From: Tenebrio molitor
Lineage: Eukaryota > Arthropoda > Insecta > Coleoptera > Tenebrionidae
Assembly (NCBI RefSeq): GCF_963966145.1
Contig: NC_091048.1
Location: forward strand, 23,560,001-23,624,000
Length of the DNA: 64,000 nucleotides
Direction: 5' to 3'
The position numbers were made by a program, and so were the translations under genes. This document shows, piece after piece, positions 11,205-22,559 of the stretch (positions are counted from its first letter, which is position 1; each line of letters opens with the position of its first letter). Below the pieces are notes generated by a model. That model ran no database searches. It had not been told where the DNA came from and saw only the letters and a program-made list of their open reading frames with translations.

Positions 11205-11460
11205 CTATTTTATATCGATATTTTTCTTCACGGATAATGTTGTTCTCAGCATCGAGTGAGTAAATGCTCCATAATGTAGAACTTTTATAGACTTTGGATT
11301 TTTGCTGAAAATAGGCAAGCAACGCTTCTTCATTGATCTCTTTCACCCGTTTTTCTTTACACCAATCATCAAATTGCCGATAAGCATTTTCATATTTTTC
11401 CTTTGATTTCACTGGTAATACAGACTCAACAGCTAACGCAGCCGATTCTTCAATATTCAC
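11205..11460 (-). pseudogene. Crypton-type tyrosine recombinase, N-terminal fragment, frameshifted
   Basis: From an ATG at 11458-11460 the minus strand encodes MNIEESAALAVESVLPVKSK, then EKYENAYRQFDDWCKEKRVK and ALLAYFQQKSKVYKSSTLWS. This matches the SAM-like core-binding N-terminal domain of Crypton/DIRS-class tyrosine recombinases, where a helix with the YxxFxxWC pattern is followed by LLAYFxxxSxxYKSSTLW. After SIYS the frame leaves the family. Four extra bases at 11253-11256 (CGAG on +) explain this: in the shifted frame it continues MLRTTLSVKKNIDIK and meets a stop at 11205-11207. The catalytic domain with R...HxxR...Y is absent. In intact relatives this domain grips the recombination site. 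The piece is dead. Confidence 0.75.
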
Positions 11461-13540
11461 TTGTATCAGACATTTTTAATAACTTAAACGCCTTCCCAAT
11501 TTTTCATAAACAAAATTGTTTCTCTATAGTAACGAAAACAGAACAATTGTGATTCCAACTTTTTAATTTATAAATACATAATTATAGAAAATTGAAAATA
11601 TCCAAGTTTAATTTATTTTTCCAAACTCCAGTAGAAAAAATCATGTGTGCAATACGTAGGAAATCCATTTTTTCCATACATCCCATGCCTACGAGTAATA
11701 CGAAAAAAAATTACATTTCCTAACTTATTGCACAAATAGCTATTATTTGTAATTTCTCTTGCTTAGATTTAGGTTTCTAATTCCTTAATCGTAAATCTAA
11801 ATTACCGTACTCTAATGTTGGTGTGGTACTCACTGTTCGTTAATTAGTCGTAAATAGCACTTAATTGACAGAAGCTCTTCATTACGGACCCGAGCTTTGT
11901 AATAATTACGTACGTTGTTGATTTCAGTGTGCAGACACTGTCCATGTTTTTGATAGCATTACCATTAACGTGAAATGTTTATGTTTCCAAAAATACATAT
12001 TATCTTGGTATCAACAATAAGCATTCACTTTGGCGCTCCGTCATCACTAGACAATGGTTTGGGTTTTTTTGTCTCGTTTTTAAATAATCTATCAATAGCA
12101 TTGAGCCGTCTGCGTTTGGAAAGTATTACCAGGATTTATTTCACTGCACATCATACGTTATCTGAGGATTTATTAATCGATAAGCACACATACGTGGATT
12201 CAGTTGGAAGTTAAAACACTCTGTATTTTGGGACGAAAAGGGCTGGAAAAAATGTCAACGCAAAATTCCTTTGTTATTTTAATGCAAACTGTGCGATAAT
12301 AGGAAGCAACGAAATCATGTGCAGAAAGCGGAATTTCTTATCGAGTTCCCAAACTATATGCTATAACTAATTAGTAATCTACAAGTTAGCGAATCTCATT
12401 TTCGGACATATTTCACCCTTTAGCTTTTCACTTAGTCCGCATTAAAATTGGTAATTAAAACTTGTTTATTACGAAAGTGATGTTGACGCAAGGGCGCAAA
12501 GAAGGGGAGGATATCTGATAAAATGTTATAGAAATAATCTTGGTTCAAGAAAACAACAGTCAACAAAAATTATGGTTTGATGGTGTGACAATAAAAAAAT
12601 CATTTTTGGCACAATAAATTCTAGGTATATTATGTTATGAGGAGCAAAAATGGAGTTTTATGTGCTGCGGCTAGTAGCTTGGCTGCCGAACACAGTAAGG
12701 CAGACAAACCAGCCAAAGCACATAAACAACATATACTATTTTTTCTTCAAACCTTCACAACAAATTATTTAAGAAATGTTAAGAAACCAGGTAGGAGATT
12801 GGGTGGACTGATAAATTAAGATAGCTCGTTACTTCACAGCCGCTCATCAGCGGAGATAATAACTTCACGGACGCTGGTCAGCTCGTTAGATGCCATGACA
12901 ATGAAGTGACACTTTAGCATTATCAATGCAGCCGTATAATGTCATAATTTACGGACGTTTGAAGAAATTTTTTTTAATTTTTATTATTCGACTTTACAAG
13001 AAAGAAGTTGTGGGTCAAAACTGTTTTTACTATTTTTATGATTCGAAATTAGTTTCGGACAATTAATTTTTTTTTCTAATTTGGTGTCATAAAGAGTATT
13101 TTTTGTAATTTGCCTCCATTTTGATTCTGTAATAGACATATTAACGAACGCGACGTCATCATTTGGGATGTCTTTATAGCCATTATTTCACGGAACATTT
13201 TACGAAAATTTTTAGGTTGGCAAAGCTTGATCCATCATGCGTGTCAGTTTAAATTACAAAATGTGCAAAGAATTATTTATCCGGATTTATCAGGCAACAA
13301 ATTCGCGACCGTATTTTTGGCAATTTCACGTAGTTCAGTGGGCGTACATGAAAGATTATCTTCCATATTCGTGTTTTGTGACAGAATTTGGATAAAACAA
13401 AAGGCGACTTTGAAGGCTTGATCAAATTTTCACTTTTAAAATTAAGGCATTACCAACCGACACAAAAATCCCTAAATCGCGGAAAGTAAACATTTTTGTT
13501 TAAAAATGGCTTAAAAAGGACAAATTACAAAAAATGGTAT
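11461..13540. other. Intergenic, no gene seen
   Basis: Mostly AT-rich. A slightly GC-richer stretch at 12830-12920 repeats the words GCTCGTTA and CTTCACGGACGCTGG, but no element ends could be defined. Confidence 0.45.
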
Positions 13541-13544
13541 AAAA

Positions 13545-13765
13545 AACTCGTTTCATAAGACCTTGAAGCACTCATTCTTTAAAATAACTCGTGGCTACGC
13601 CACTCGTTTTTTAATCTTGAATTCGTGCTTCAAGACTGGTCTTATGAAACTTGTCTTTTAATATACTATTGTGAAACTAAAAATAGTGTCACAATAGTGT
13701 ATTACACTCGTTTTAAAAGACGCGCTGTGACTACTCGTGTCACAATCAAGCGTCTTATAAAACTC
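13545..13765. repeat. Cluster of three hairpins with ACTCGT words
   Basis: Hairpin 1: arms 13545-13576 (ACTCGTTTCATAAGACC, then TTGAAGCACTC) and 13622-13653 (GTGCTTCAAGACTGGTCTTA, then TGAAACTTGT). Hairpin 2: ACTATTGTGA and TCACAATAGT, at 13666-13699. Hairpin 3: AAAAGACGC with CTGTGAC, paired with GTCACA and GCGTCTT, at 13713-13758. The word ACTCGT recurs at the arm ends. This looks like a compound of small foldback elements. Confidence 0.6.
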
Positions 13766-13770
13766 GTATA

Positions 13771-14245
13771 AGAATATGTATACTATTTGGATATTGTAAT
13801 TTTTTAGATGATATTATTTTGTTAACAGAGTTTCTTGTTTTTGCTGATATTAGTGTCTTTTTTTCTTACGCTGATTCATTTGTTTGATTTTTGCATATTT
13901 TGCATACTGGTATAAACTTGCCTACATTTTTTTATTCTTGTACTTCTGGATCTTTGTTTACAAATCTGATGCTACCTTCTCTATGTCTTCATTTTATTGG
14001 TTATACGTTATACCTATATATTTTTTCCTTTCTTCCGTTATTTTGTTTCAATATTATTGTATTTCTGTTAAAAAGTTTTCAAAAAATATACATAGTTTTA
14101 ATTTGGATTCCATTTTCTGAGAAATCATTATTACTCTTTAAAGAATTTTCATCGTTTTTGTCCTATTTGTTTTGATTTTTGTCTTGTCACTACCTGTCTC
14201 ATTCTCTCTTTTTCCCTTGAACTACTCATTCACGAAACCTAGTAA
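13771..14245. other. AT/T-rich spacer, no gene seen
   Basis: T-rich sequence with two overlapping hydrophobic chance frames. No initiation or splice context was found. Confidence 0.45.
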
Positions 14246-14247
14246 TA

Positions 14248-14979
14248 GTACGAGATCCCACTGCATGATTTCTACGTTCATCTGTTTTTTAATCAAAATA
14301 CAATTTTTATAGATAATTATGAGTAGAGAAATACGTTTCTGCCGGGTTGCCTATCAAAATATGGCCGCAAGTATTTTTTAATTAAAATTAAATAAATAAT
14401 TTTTTTCCAAACAGTGTCGTTCACTTGTTTTTAAGATAAATTATAATTCATTTCAAAGAGAGATGTGTAAAGAACTTGAAAAGTTTTGGTTGCCATTTCT
14501 CAGTTGTCAACTTCACATCATTTTTGCTCAATTAGATAGCGTCATTTTTATTTTAACCACCCACAATGCATCCTTATCTGATGCACGGTGTATTCCATCG
14601 TGTAGAGAAAAAAATTAGCTTTAATTTGATATATAATTTATGAGGATACGTTATGAAGTTATAAATTAAACAGAGAGGTACATGTTTACACCCGGTTGCC
14701 AAGGGGTTGCGGCCAACTGAGAAATGGCAACCCAAACTTTTCAAGTTCTTTACACATCTCTCTTTGAAATGAATTATAATTTATGTAAAAAACAAGTGAA
14801 CGAAACTGTTTGGAAAAAATTAATTAATTTAATTTTAATTAAAAAATACTTGCGGCCATATTTTGATAGGCAACCCTGCAGAAACATATTACTCTATTCT
14901 CTATTCATAATTATCTATAATAATGGTATTTTGATTAAAAAACAGATAAACGTAGAAATCATACGGTGGGATCTTAGAC
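14248..14979. mobile_element. Foldback/MITE element, copy B (732 bp), inverted relative to copy A
   Basis: TA flanks at 14246-14247 and 14980-14981. The left end GTACGAGATCCCACTGCATG matches the right end of copy A, and the right end (GTGGGATCTTAGAC) matches the left end of copy A. The centre is the reverse complement of copy A and lacks about 70 bp. Long arms are kept. No coding content. Confidence 0.85.
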
Positions 14980-14981
14980 TA

Positions 14982-17453
14982 TAAGGCTCGATAAGACATT
15001 GCAAATTAAAAAGCATAAAAACTGTTATTGTTAAAGCATCGTATTTGGCGTTTAGTTAACGATTTACAAATTATTATCTGAGTTTTGTGAACCACTAAGA
15101 CTAAGAAAAATATTTCTTTCCTTCTTATTTACAAAATATTTTTTCTGCCTTTTTCTTTTTTGTTTCTAATTCATTTGATAAACAAACATGTTATTTTCAA
15201 GTTTTATTTTTTTTAACCAGGGTTGCGTAAGAATCCGCGTTAGGGATGTTGACCTTTTACCACTCATCAGTCAGGTGTGAGTGACACAGATTATTCCCTT
15301 TCCCCAATTTAGGCGCAAACCGAGTAATAAAACGGAGGGTGGGTTTCCTCCTGATATTATATAAATCCTGACGACGCAGTAAACTGATTGGTGTGATTAA
15401 TTAGTTACCCGAGACTTTATTAAAAGACGATTGATCTGAGACGGAGTAATCCGAGGCAATCGGTACGAATTTATGTTTTGCAGAAGAGAGGATATCGGAA
15501 GATTTTCAACAATCGAGAATATTAATTACGTTTTCTCGAGCTTTTAATATCATCTCGTTAGTTGTTGGGTTAAGTCTGCAAAGCTTTGATCTTTAATCTG
15601 TCAGACACAATCAAAGTGTCGAGACCGTATAAACATGAAAGTGGCAATCTTCACATTACCTACGATAATTTGTATTAAATACTACGGGAAAATCCGGGAA
15701 TGGGGACGCTCTGGTATAGTCCTTGCGCAAGCGTATCCCACAGGAGATATTCCCGGGAAACGACAGCTTCACTCGTCGGGAATTCTGGCCGCACATTCGC
15801 ACCGCCGTGCAGTTCCACGAGTCGGACTTCGCGAGTATAAGTGTGCAATTAAAAAATCAAACTGTACAAAAATTGTTTAATAAATTTTTTTTGCCAACAA
15901 TAATAAACAAACACGCACATTTTTCACCGGACCCGATCAATAAAATGCAACTGTAAAGCTTGCGATTTTTTTAATTAGGCTGTTAAGCGCCTCATCCCGC
16001 AAAAGACGTCGTTAGAGTGATGTAGTTTTCCAGAACTTCCCTAGGACACAGTAAGTACAAAGACTTTTCTTTCGCATTTCCAGCTTGCGTACCTGTTGCG
16101 CGCCGCTCTTACTCCGGCTCCGGATTTGATTTTAATCAAGGATTTTTTTGTTTTGATCCTTGGGAAGGGTTGGAGCCGATGTTCCAGGTATAAAAGTTGC
16201 GGGATGTTTATCTGGCCTGGGAAAACCCACAGGATGTATCTAAGCAGATTTAACAACCCTTTAATACGCGGACGGGATTTGCCAGCTTTCAATATTTGCA
16301 ATCACAAGGGTATTAAAAATTCGCATCGGAGGGATTTTTCCCTGAATTAATAATAAAGCCCACTAATAATTAATCTTCTTTAACACCTTAATTTATTCGG
16401 CGGGTCCCCGATCAAATTCAAATGAGCTTATTAAAATTTTAAAACGATGCTTTAACCTTGATGGAGTGCTTTTGTATAAATTTGTGGTTCAAGACCGGTG
16501 GGGAAATTCGTTGAGTACACTTGTAGATAGTTGCAAACACACGCCTCTAGTTTACATGAATTTCTTTAAATAGACCCATTTTATGTACCTCGGAAGTAAA
16601 CTTGTGTGCACCGCTTGATTTAATGTAAATTCGTCACTAAGGTTTAATATTTTGTGACTGCGCGTCGCTTATCGATGGACCGGCTAATTAAAGGACTTCA
16701 AGGATAATTTGCGTAATTGAGTGGCTGGCTGTAAAATTCCAACGCAATTAAAATCGGATCTAGTCCTTTTAAAAAACTTGTTTCTTGTCCGGGACTAATC
16801 CGAATATGAAACGAATTTTTTAATCTGATGCTCTCATAAAGCGCTCCAGATTTATTTGATAAATATTTCCCGGGGGTTGCCACTCACTCAGATCGACAGT
16901 CGCATTTAATTTTATTTCCTGGAATATTCCCCAATGTTTTATTTGTCGCCTGAATGATTTAATTAAGTTATGTGTGTGATGCCTTTTTCGGTTGACTTGA
17001 AAATTGTGTGCTGTGTTGTGACACGAATCCAGATTAGACCTGAAGCTTTTTGAGGTTTATAAAGCAAAAGCTCACGCGTTAGATGGTCACATCTTGAATA
17101 TTTAATACGAAGCGCGCTTTGCTTATGACTTTTTCCTGCAAAAGAAACCTATGCGATATACTCTTCAATGCAACCAAATTTTATTAGTTTCTCGATTGGA
17201 GTAAATTAGTGGAGAATTTAGTTTTCTTTGGCGATTCACTTCCGAGATGTTGCTGCTTGAAGTTAACCGGAGCTTAACGACCGCAATAAAATTTTTATGC
17301 TTCGTATAAATTGCTTCTTCTAATTTCCAGTGCAGGCGGAAGTTATTCTAAATTCTTATTTATTTTAAGTTTCCAAGTTAAATTAAAACTATTCCGTATT
17401 CACCTAATAAAATGTAAAGTGTGGAAAATGATTCAATGCTCGGCAAACAAACA
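14982..17453. other. Intergenic; one weak exon candidate near 15700-15850
   Basis: Ordinary intergenic sequence apart from a GC-richer block at about 15700-15845. One of its frames there reads QEIFPGNDSFTRREFWPHIR and then TAVQFHESDF. It has no convincing start, no family resemblance that I recognise and no clear splice pair. I leave it uncalled. Confidence 0.35.
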
Positions 17454-17455
17454 TA

Positions 17456-17900
17456 CAGGGTGTCTCAAAATTCGCGAATTCTGAATTCAGAGCGCTGTAG
17501 GAGATCACTTCAGTAGTCCAAATATGGAAATAAAAAAAAAATCGGGACTCCCCCCACAAAGATACATTGGTCTGAAGGTGTACTCTTTGAAATGCGTTTT
17601 CTTCAAATACAGGCTGAAAAGTTCAGTGTTTGTTGTTATTTATGGTGTAGATGATTGTGGAAAATAATAACGTAAAACAATTTTTTGAAGAATAGATTTA
17701 CTTTGGAGTAAAAAAATCTTAAATTTTTGTAATTTTTCTTTAAAATGGAACGGCAACGTAGGTAGAATAGTATAACAAAATTAAAGTGCTTATATCTTCT
17801 TCAGGAAGAGCGAATTTTTTTTCTAAGTATTTTTCGAGCTCCACTGGGTCCTTCCCTACCACGCTCTGAATCCAGAATTCGCGAATTTTGAGACACCCTG
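17456..17900. mobile_element. MITE with CAGGGTGTCTCAAAATTCGC termini (445 bp)
   Basis: TA flanks at 17454-17455 and 17901-17902. The inverted arms of about 40 bp are nearly perfect: 17456-17494 and 17862-17900, both with AAAATTCGCGAATTCTG, the inner part being a short palindrome. On the minus strand a frame starting in the right arm runs through DPVELEKYLEKKFALPEEDI to a stop at about 17755. Its coding status is unproven. Confidence 0.8.
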
Positions 17901-18332
17901 TATATATTTTTTTAGATAATTTAATAAAGGTTGGCTCGTTCAAAAGCTGACTTAAATTATTTTTATCACGTTTGAATTTAAAGATCTTTTTCAATTGATT
18001 GAAATTATTCGCTAAGCTGCAAATTATATTTTTGTTTTTTTTTTCTAAGAGAAAAAAGTTAATAAAAAAATCTATTTAGACTGAAAGCTTTCAGAATAAT
18101 CTCTTTACATTGTGAACATATTATGCACTGTTTTTAGTTTAGACTGACTAAACTTTGAAGTCTCTGAAGTCATTATAATCCTTAAAAAATAATCTGTTTA
18201 AAAGTTTAACTTAGTTTTCTGCAGTCCTACTTGAAAAACTTATGAGAAAATGTAATTTCCGACTGAGGATATTACTCGAATAAGTTTTTTCTACTAAACT
18301 ACATTTTTGTAAAGTTGAATAAAATAAAAAAA

Positions 18333-18450
18333 TAGTAGATTATATCATTAAGAGTAGAAGTGAGTCTTTTTATGCTAAGCCCAGAGACTGAAGACCGAGA
18401 CGAAGTCGAGGTCGCCAACTGGGGGAAGCACAAAAAGACCTTCTGCTATT
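18333..18450 (+). repeat. Repeat copy with hairpin; relative at 47568-47642
   Basis: TATATCATTAAGAGTAGAAG, then GTGAGTCTTTTTATGCTAAG, CCCAGAGACTGAAGACCGAG and GAGGTCGCCAACTGGG. The same order appears in reverse complement at 47568-47642. The copy folds on itself: GTCTTTTTATGCT pairs with AGCACAAAAAGAC. Confidence 0.6.
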
Positions 18451-19969
18451 CAGTATTTGAGTTGAAACATACTTAACACTTAACTCTTATTTCCCTATTT
18501 TTGTTCACTGCCTCATATTTAATCAGTGAGTTTGGGCTATTTTTTGTGGGCTAACTCGATTTTAATTATCATTTATCGAAACAGAAATATATAAATATTT
18601 ATATTTAGTACCAAATCGCTGACAAAATGATTTCCAGTTGCGTTAAATAAATATTGAATAATCAAATCTATTTAAATCGCCTTAAAAAACTTCAACAATT
18701 GGCAACCGTGAATATTTTAATTTTACACTGTTGTACATTCTGTTATTGCTCCACGTTCTTGTTTGCTGCCGAAAGAAACAATTGAATAACGCAATCCCAA
18801 AATTAAATCTTTCCTAGAAATCGTTTCGATTTTTAATAAATATTTTACTTACTAGTGCCACCGTAAATTTATTACTCAAACATTTTGAATTTCTGCTTTG
18901 TATACCTACTCGATAATCTATAAAAATCACCGTAAACCAGAATAAATCCGAAACCGTGAGGGCCACATTAGCCCCGACGTGCCAAAACGCTGGCAGGACC
19001 AGCTGCGAGTCCTGACCCTTGTCATTCCTTGTCACGTCCGCGTCGACTTGGATGTCTCCCGTGAGTTTGATCTCCGGTCGTAGGAGGCCAGTTTGCAGAC
19101 GTCGGACGTCGTTATCCGCGGAGATGATTGATTTATCGACGCGACCCTGTATATGTAAAGTTGGCGCATAATTTCTTGGAGGAGTCTCTGGTGTGTCGTT
19201 TTCACGACGTCGTCCCACCTGTACCCGTCTTCGTGATGCTTTCCCTGCTCTTTATACGCTCGATGGTCGTTTCGTTGTTGCGAGAGCCATTATCGAGGGA
19301 GGCGCCACGCGCAAGGGTAACAATAACCCCACACGGGAGGAGTGGAGAACTACGTGTCTAAGAAATTAACTCGTCAGGAGCGTGGTTAGTTGGGAATTAA
19401 TGGGAATACCGCAAACGCGCGATCAGGACAATGAGAGAGGTGAAAAGTACTAACAAAATGTAGATACGAAGATTGAAAGCATTTAAAAGTTGAGTGGAAA
19501 GATTTTGTCGATTCGTAGAACATTTTTTGTCTGGTCTGGTGTGTCTAATGATCTGATAGTCTTAAGATCTACTTTTGGTCGACAAAAATATCACTTCGGA
19601 GAATCGTTTTATGAACTACTTTGTTTATGATGATGTCCCAAGATCAAGATTTATTTCTCAAACATAAATAATTTGAAAAGTTCAGGATAGAGGATGAGTG
19701 TTTTTATATATTTTCTTTGTGTGACTGACTTTCGTCAAAATATAGTTCTTAGGTTTGCTCAAAATGAGTTCTTTCCTGATTCAGTTTACTCAAAAAACAA
19801 CTGGGTAAGATTACTATTCCGGCAAATACTTTTTTCGGATTCCTTAACTGGTAAACCCACCATTACCTTTCACTTTAGGTAACTGCGATTTCCCGACGGA
19901 TGTTGTAAATTTCTGGGGGATATTTTCAACATCGGTGGCACGCACGGTTAATTTTCTCTTTTTACAGGT
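18451..19969. other. Intergenic with a GC-rich block at about 18955-19370
   Basis: A GC-rich, CpG-rich stretch (many ACGTCG words) stands out from AT-rich surroundings. On the minus strand it has a TATAAA at 19256-19251 and a long open frame (about 19218-18814) with no ATG. This could be a promoter or 5' exon region, but no gene can be assigned. Confidence 0.3.
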
Positions 19970-20338
19970 ACTTTAAAATTAAAGTGTCCATACGTTACTT
20001 TAGTGTAAAAAAACACATTTACATGTATGTATTATTTTTCCAATAAATGTGTTTCTTTAATTTTTATTGACTAATAAATAATCATAATCAAATAGGGAAC
20101 ATGCAAATATCGGGTTGTCAGTTCTGTATGTCAAAAATGTTGACATTTATTATTTCACAAAAATCTGCAAAAGTGCAAAATAAAACATTTGGTCCATTTG
20201 GTCACCAGAAAAGTCTAATACAAATGTCGTACGGTAAGTATTTTACAGCGCTCCAACTGATGAGGCACTCGGCTTCGCCTCGAAACTAGCTTTCGCGCTG
20301 TAAAATACCCCTACCGTACTCTAATGTAAATAATTATT
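19970..20338 (+). repeat. Interspersed repeat with a palindromic core, copy 1
   Basis: Shares blocks in direct orientation with 45135-45350: ATTTACATGTA, AATAATCATAATCAA, AGTCTA followed by AAATGTCGTACG, TATTTTACAGCGCTCCAACT, CACTCGGCTTCGCCTCG (TACTCGG in copy 2) and TACCCCTACCGTACTCTAAT. The core forms a hairpin: arms 20228-20251 (GTACGGTA, later TATTTTACAGCGC) and 20294-20319 (GCGCTGTAAAATA, then CCCCTACCGTAC). Confidence 0.75.
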
Positions 20339-21934
20339 ACCGACGTAAAGAACTTCATTGGGTTCGATAAAATCGTCTACCTTTTTATTTGACACTGTAA
20401 AAACGGAGTTGTGTTAAATCATTGTTTTTGTGCTAGAATTGAAAAAAACTGTTTTATGTTGGGCCTCCTTTGAACAAAATAGTATTTTATTTCTGCACAA
20501 CACTGATTTTATTCTGGCTTTGATGCGATTTAATTTTTTCAGTCGTTTTTTCACACAAGCGAACTCCATAAATTTCCACTGCCGAAAAGATTTGCTTTTT
20601 TAATAATTTCATGATCTCTTTATTTCTTGCAAAAAATTACTGTCTGGTCAATTTGTCAAACACAGGAATATTTTCACCAAAATGTTCTTATGAAATGTTT
20701 TTTCGGGTGAAAAAATCACTTCCTGAATCTTTGCGTCTTTGGGGAAAATAATTCGCTGGGGCCTCCTGATTTATAAATACGATAGAGAGTTAACGATGAT
20801 TTATTACCCACCTAAAACCAGTACTAGAAAATGAAAAATTAATGGTTTCAGACTCGTTGCTGCACTGCTATAAAACTTCAAACGTGCTGCATTGCACGCC
20901 ACAAAATGCGTCTCCCGGGAAAGGTGCATCGGAACGGTCAAAACGCTCCATTTTGTGGAAAATTGCATTTCCTTTGTTACTGGCAACTTTCCGCCGCACC
21001 AGATGTCTCTCTTTACTCTGAGTACCCCCTTTCCGTTGGCTATTTTGTAATTGGCAACTATTATTAGCGAGCTATGGGTCAAGTTATGAACGCTTAAGTT
21101 TTAATTTGTGATTAAACCAGGCGAAGCGATGCATCATTTACTACCAAAATTTTAATAATCTCGGTCTCACTTTATTGCCACTTAAATTCCAAAGGCGTAT
21201 CGAAATCTCACGCCACCTCCTAATCCGAAATGCCACTTCCTCTCTTCATTTCTCTAAAGACGCACACGTGTCGAAGCCTAAATCACCCAAGTTTTATGAT
21301 GTTTGAAAAAGAGCCAGATTAGCGGGAGTCTTATCAGAAAAAAAAATCATCCCACCGCTTCAGCATTAACGTTCGGGATGCGCTGATTGATAGTGTTGCG
21401 CGAAGATAATTTACCAGTCAATCTGTCATCATTTGATTTTTATGGGGACAAGTGAGAAAAATCAGGATCAACTAATTTTGGCTTGATTGAGTTAGTAACC
21501 AACGGGATCGCGGTAAACACATGTCGAGTGAAGACGCCGTGATTAATTCGTACAATTTGCAAATGAACTTTAATGTAAAAATGTGATTGACGGACGGACC
21601 GCAGATTAAACACAAAACAAGCGCAAATTATCCTGCTTTGATGTTCGCCCATTTCGAATATTTTTATGTCAAATTCTGAATTAATTCTTCCCGTTTCAAT
21701 CAACACCGATGCATAATTTCATGCGCCAACACAAATTACTCTAATTGAAAAATCATTCGCCGAATAATGCAAAAAAATTTGGGGCGAATGAAAGCAGAGT
21801 AGGACCAGGGGATGATATCACAACTCGCGAAAACTTTTAATTAACGTATTAGAGGGATGCGAGTTTTAGCAAACCCGATGAATTATGCAACTCCTAGAAT
21901 TCATTTGAGGGAAATGTTATCATAGAGTAGACGT
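20339..21934. other. Intergenic, no gene seen
   Basis: No supported exon, RNA gene or repeat end. Confidence 0.45.
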
Positions 21935-22078
21935 ATTGGATTCTCTCATGGGCTGTGACCTTCGAAATATCTGCGCAAAGGCGGAGCGATAACTGAAAAC
22001 TGAAAATTGTAGTGCCTACTTGAGACTGATATTCGTCGTTTGAGCAGATATGCCTCATAGCCCATGAGAAAATCCAAC
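21935..22078. mobile_element. Small MITE, copy 1 (about 144 bp)
   Basis: Inverted termini TTGGATTCTCTCATGGGCT (21936-21954) and AGCCCATGAGAAAATCCAA (22059-22077). A second copy is at 59726-59850. Non-coding. Confidence 0.75.
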
Positions 22079-22559
22079 ACTTATACCTGGTACCAGTACC
22101 AGTAAGGTCATCCTATCAGAAAAATTTTAATCTCTAGTAATTAATTGGGAGAAATCGAACAATAACGCTGGGGCGAGGACCTAAACCCGAATGTTATTGT
22201 GCGAGGGTGGCGTATTAGCATAGATTCAAAGGGATTAAATGTCACGTGATTTTGGTTTTGCACAGTTAACTTCAAAGGGCGCAAATCCCGAACAGAGCTT
22301 CAGTTTTTCATCCAATAAAATCACACTCTTTCATCATTCGTCTGATAAAAATCGTTGTGCCACTTGACCTCCCCAGACGAACTCCATGCTTCCGGCACAC
22401 TTTAATAACGTGTAAATAAAACTGTTTTGCATGTTTTATGCGACTTACTCCAGACATGTCGGATTTCATCCCGCTGATGACAAGAACTCCCTAGGGATAG
22501 AAAGCGAGTCTGTGGCAGTTGGAGTCGTCATAAAATGGATGCAAATGACAAGGGATGCA

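Noticed and set aside
18814..19218. 134-codon minus-strand open frame as a gene
   Set aside because: No ATG in the frame, no recognised domain and no convincing acceptor. Kept only as an observation about the GC-rich block.
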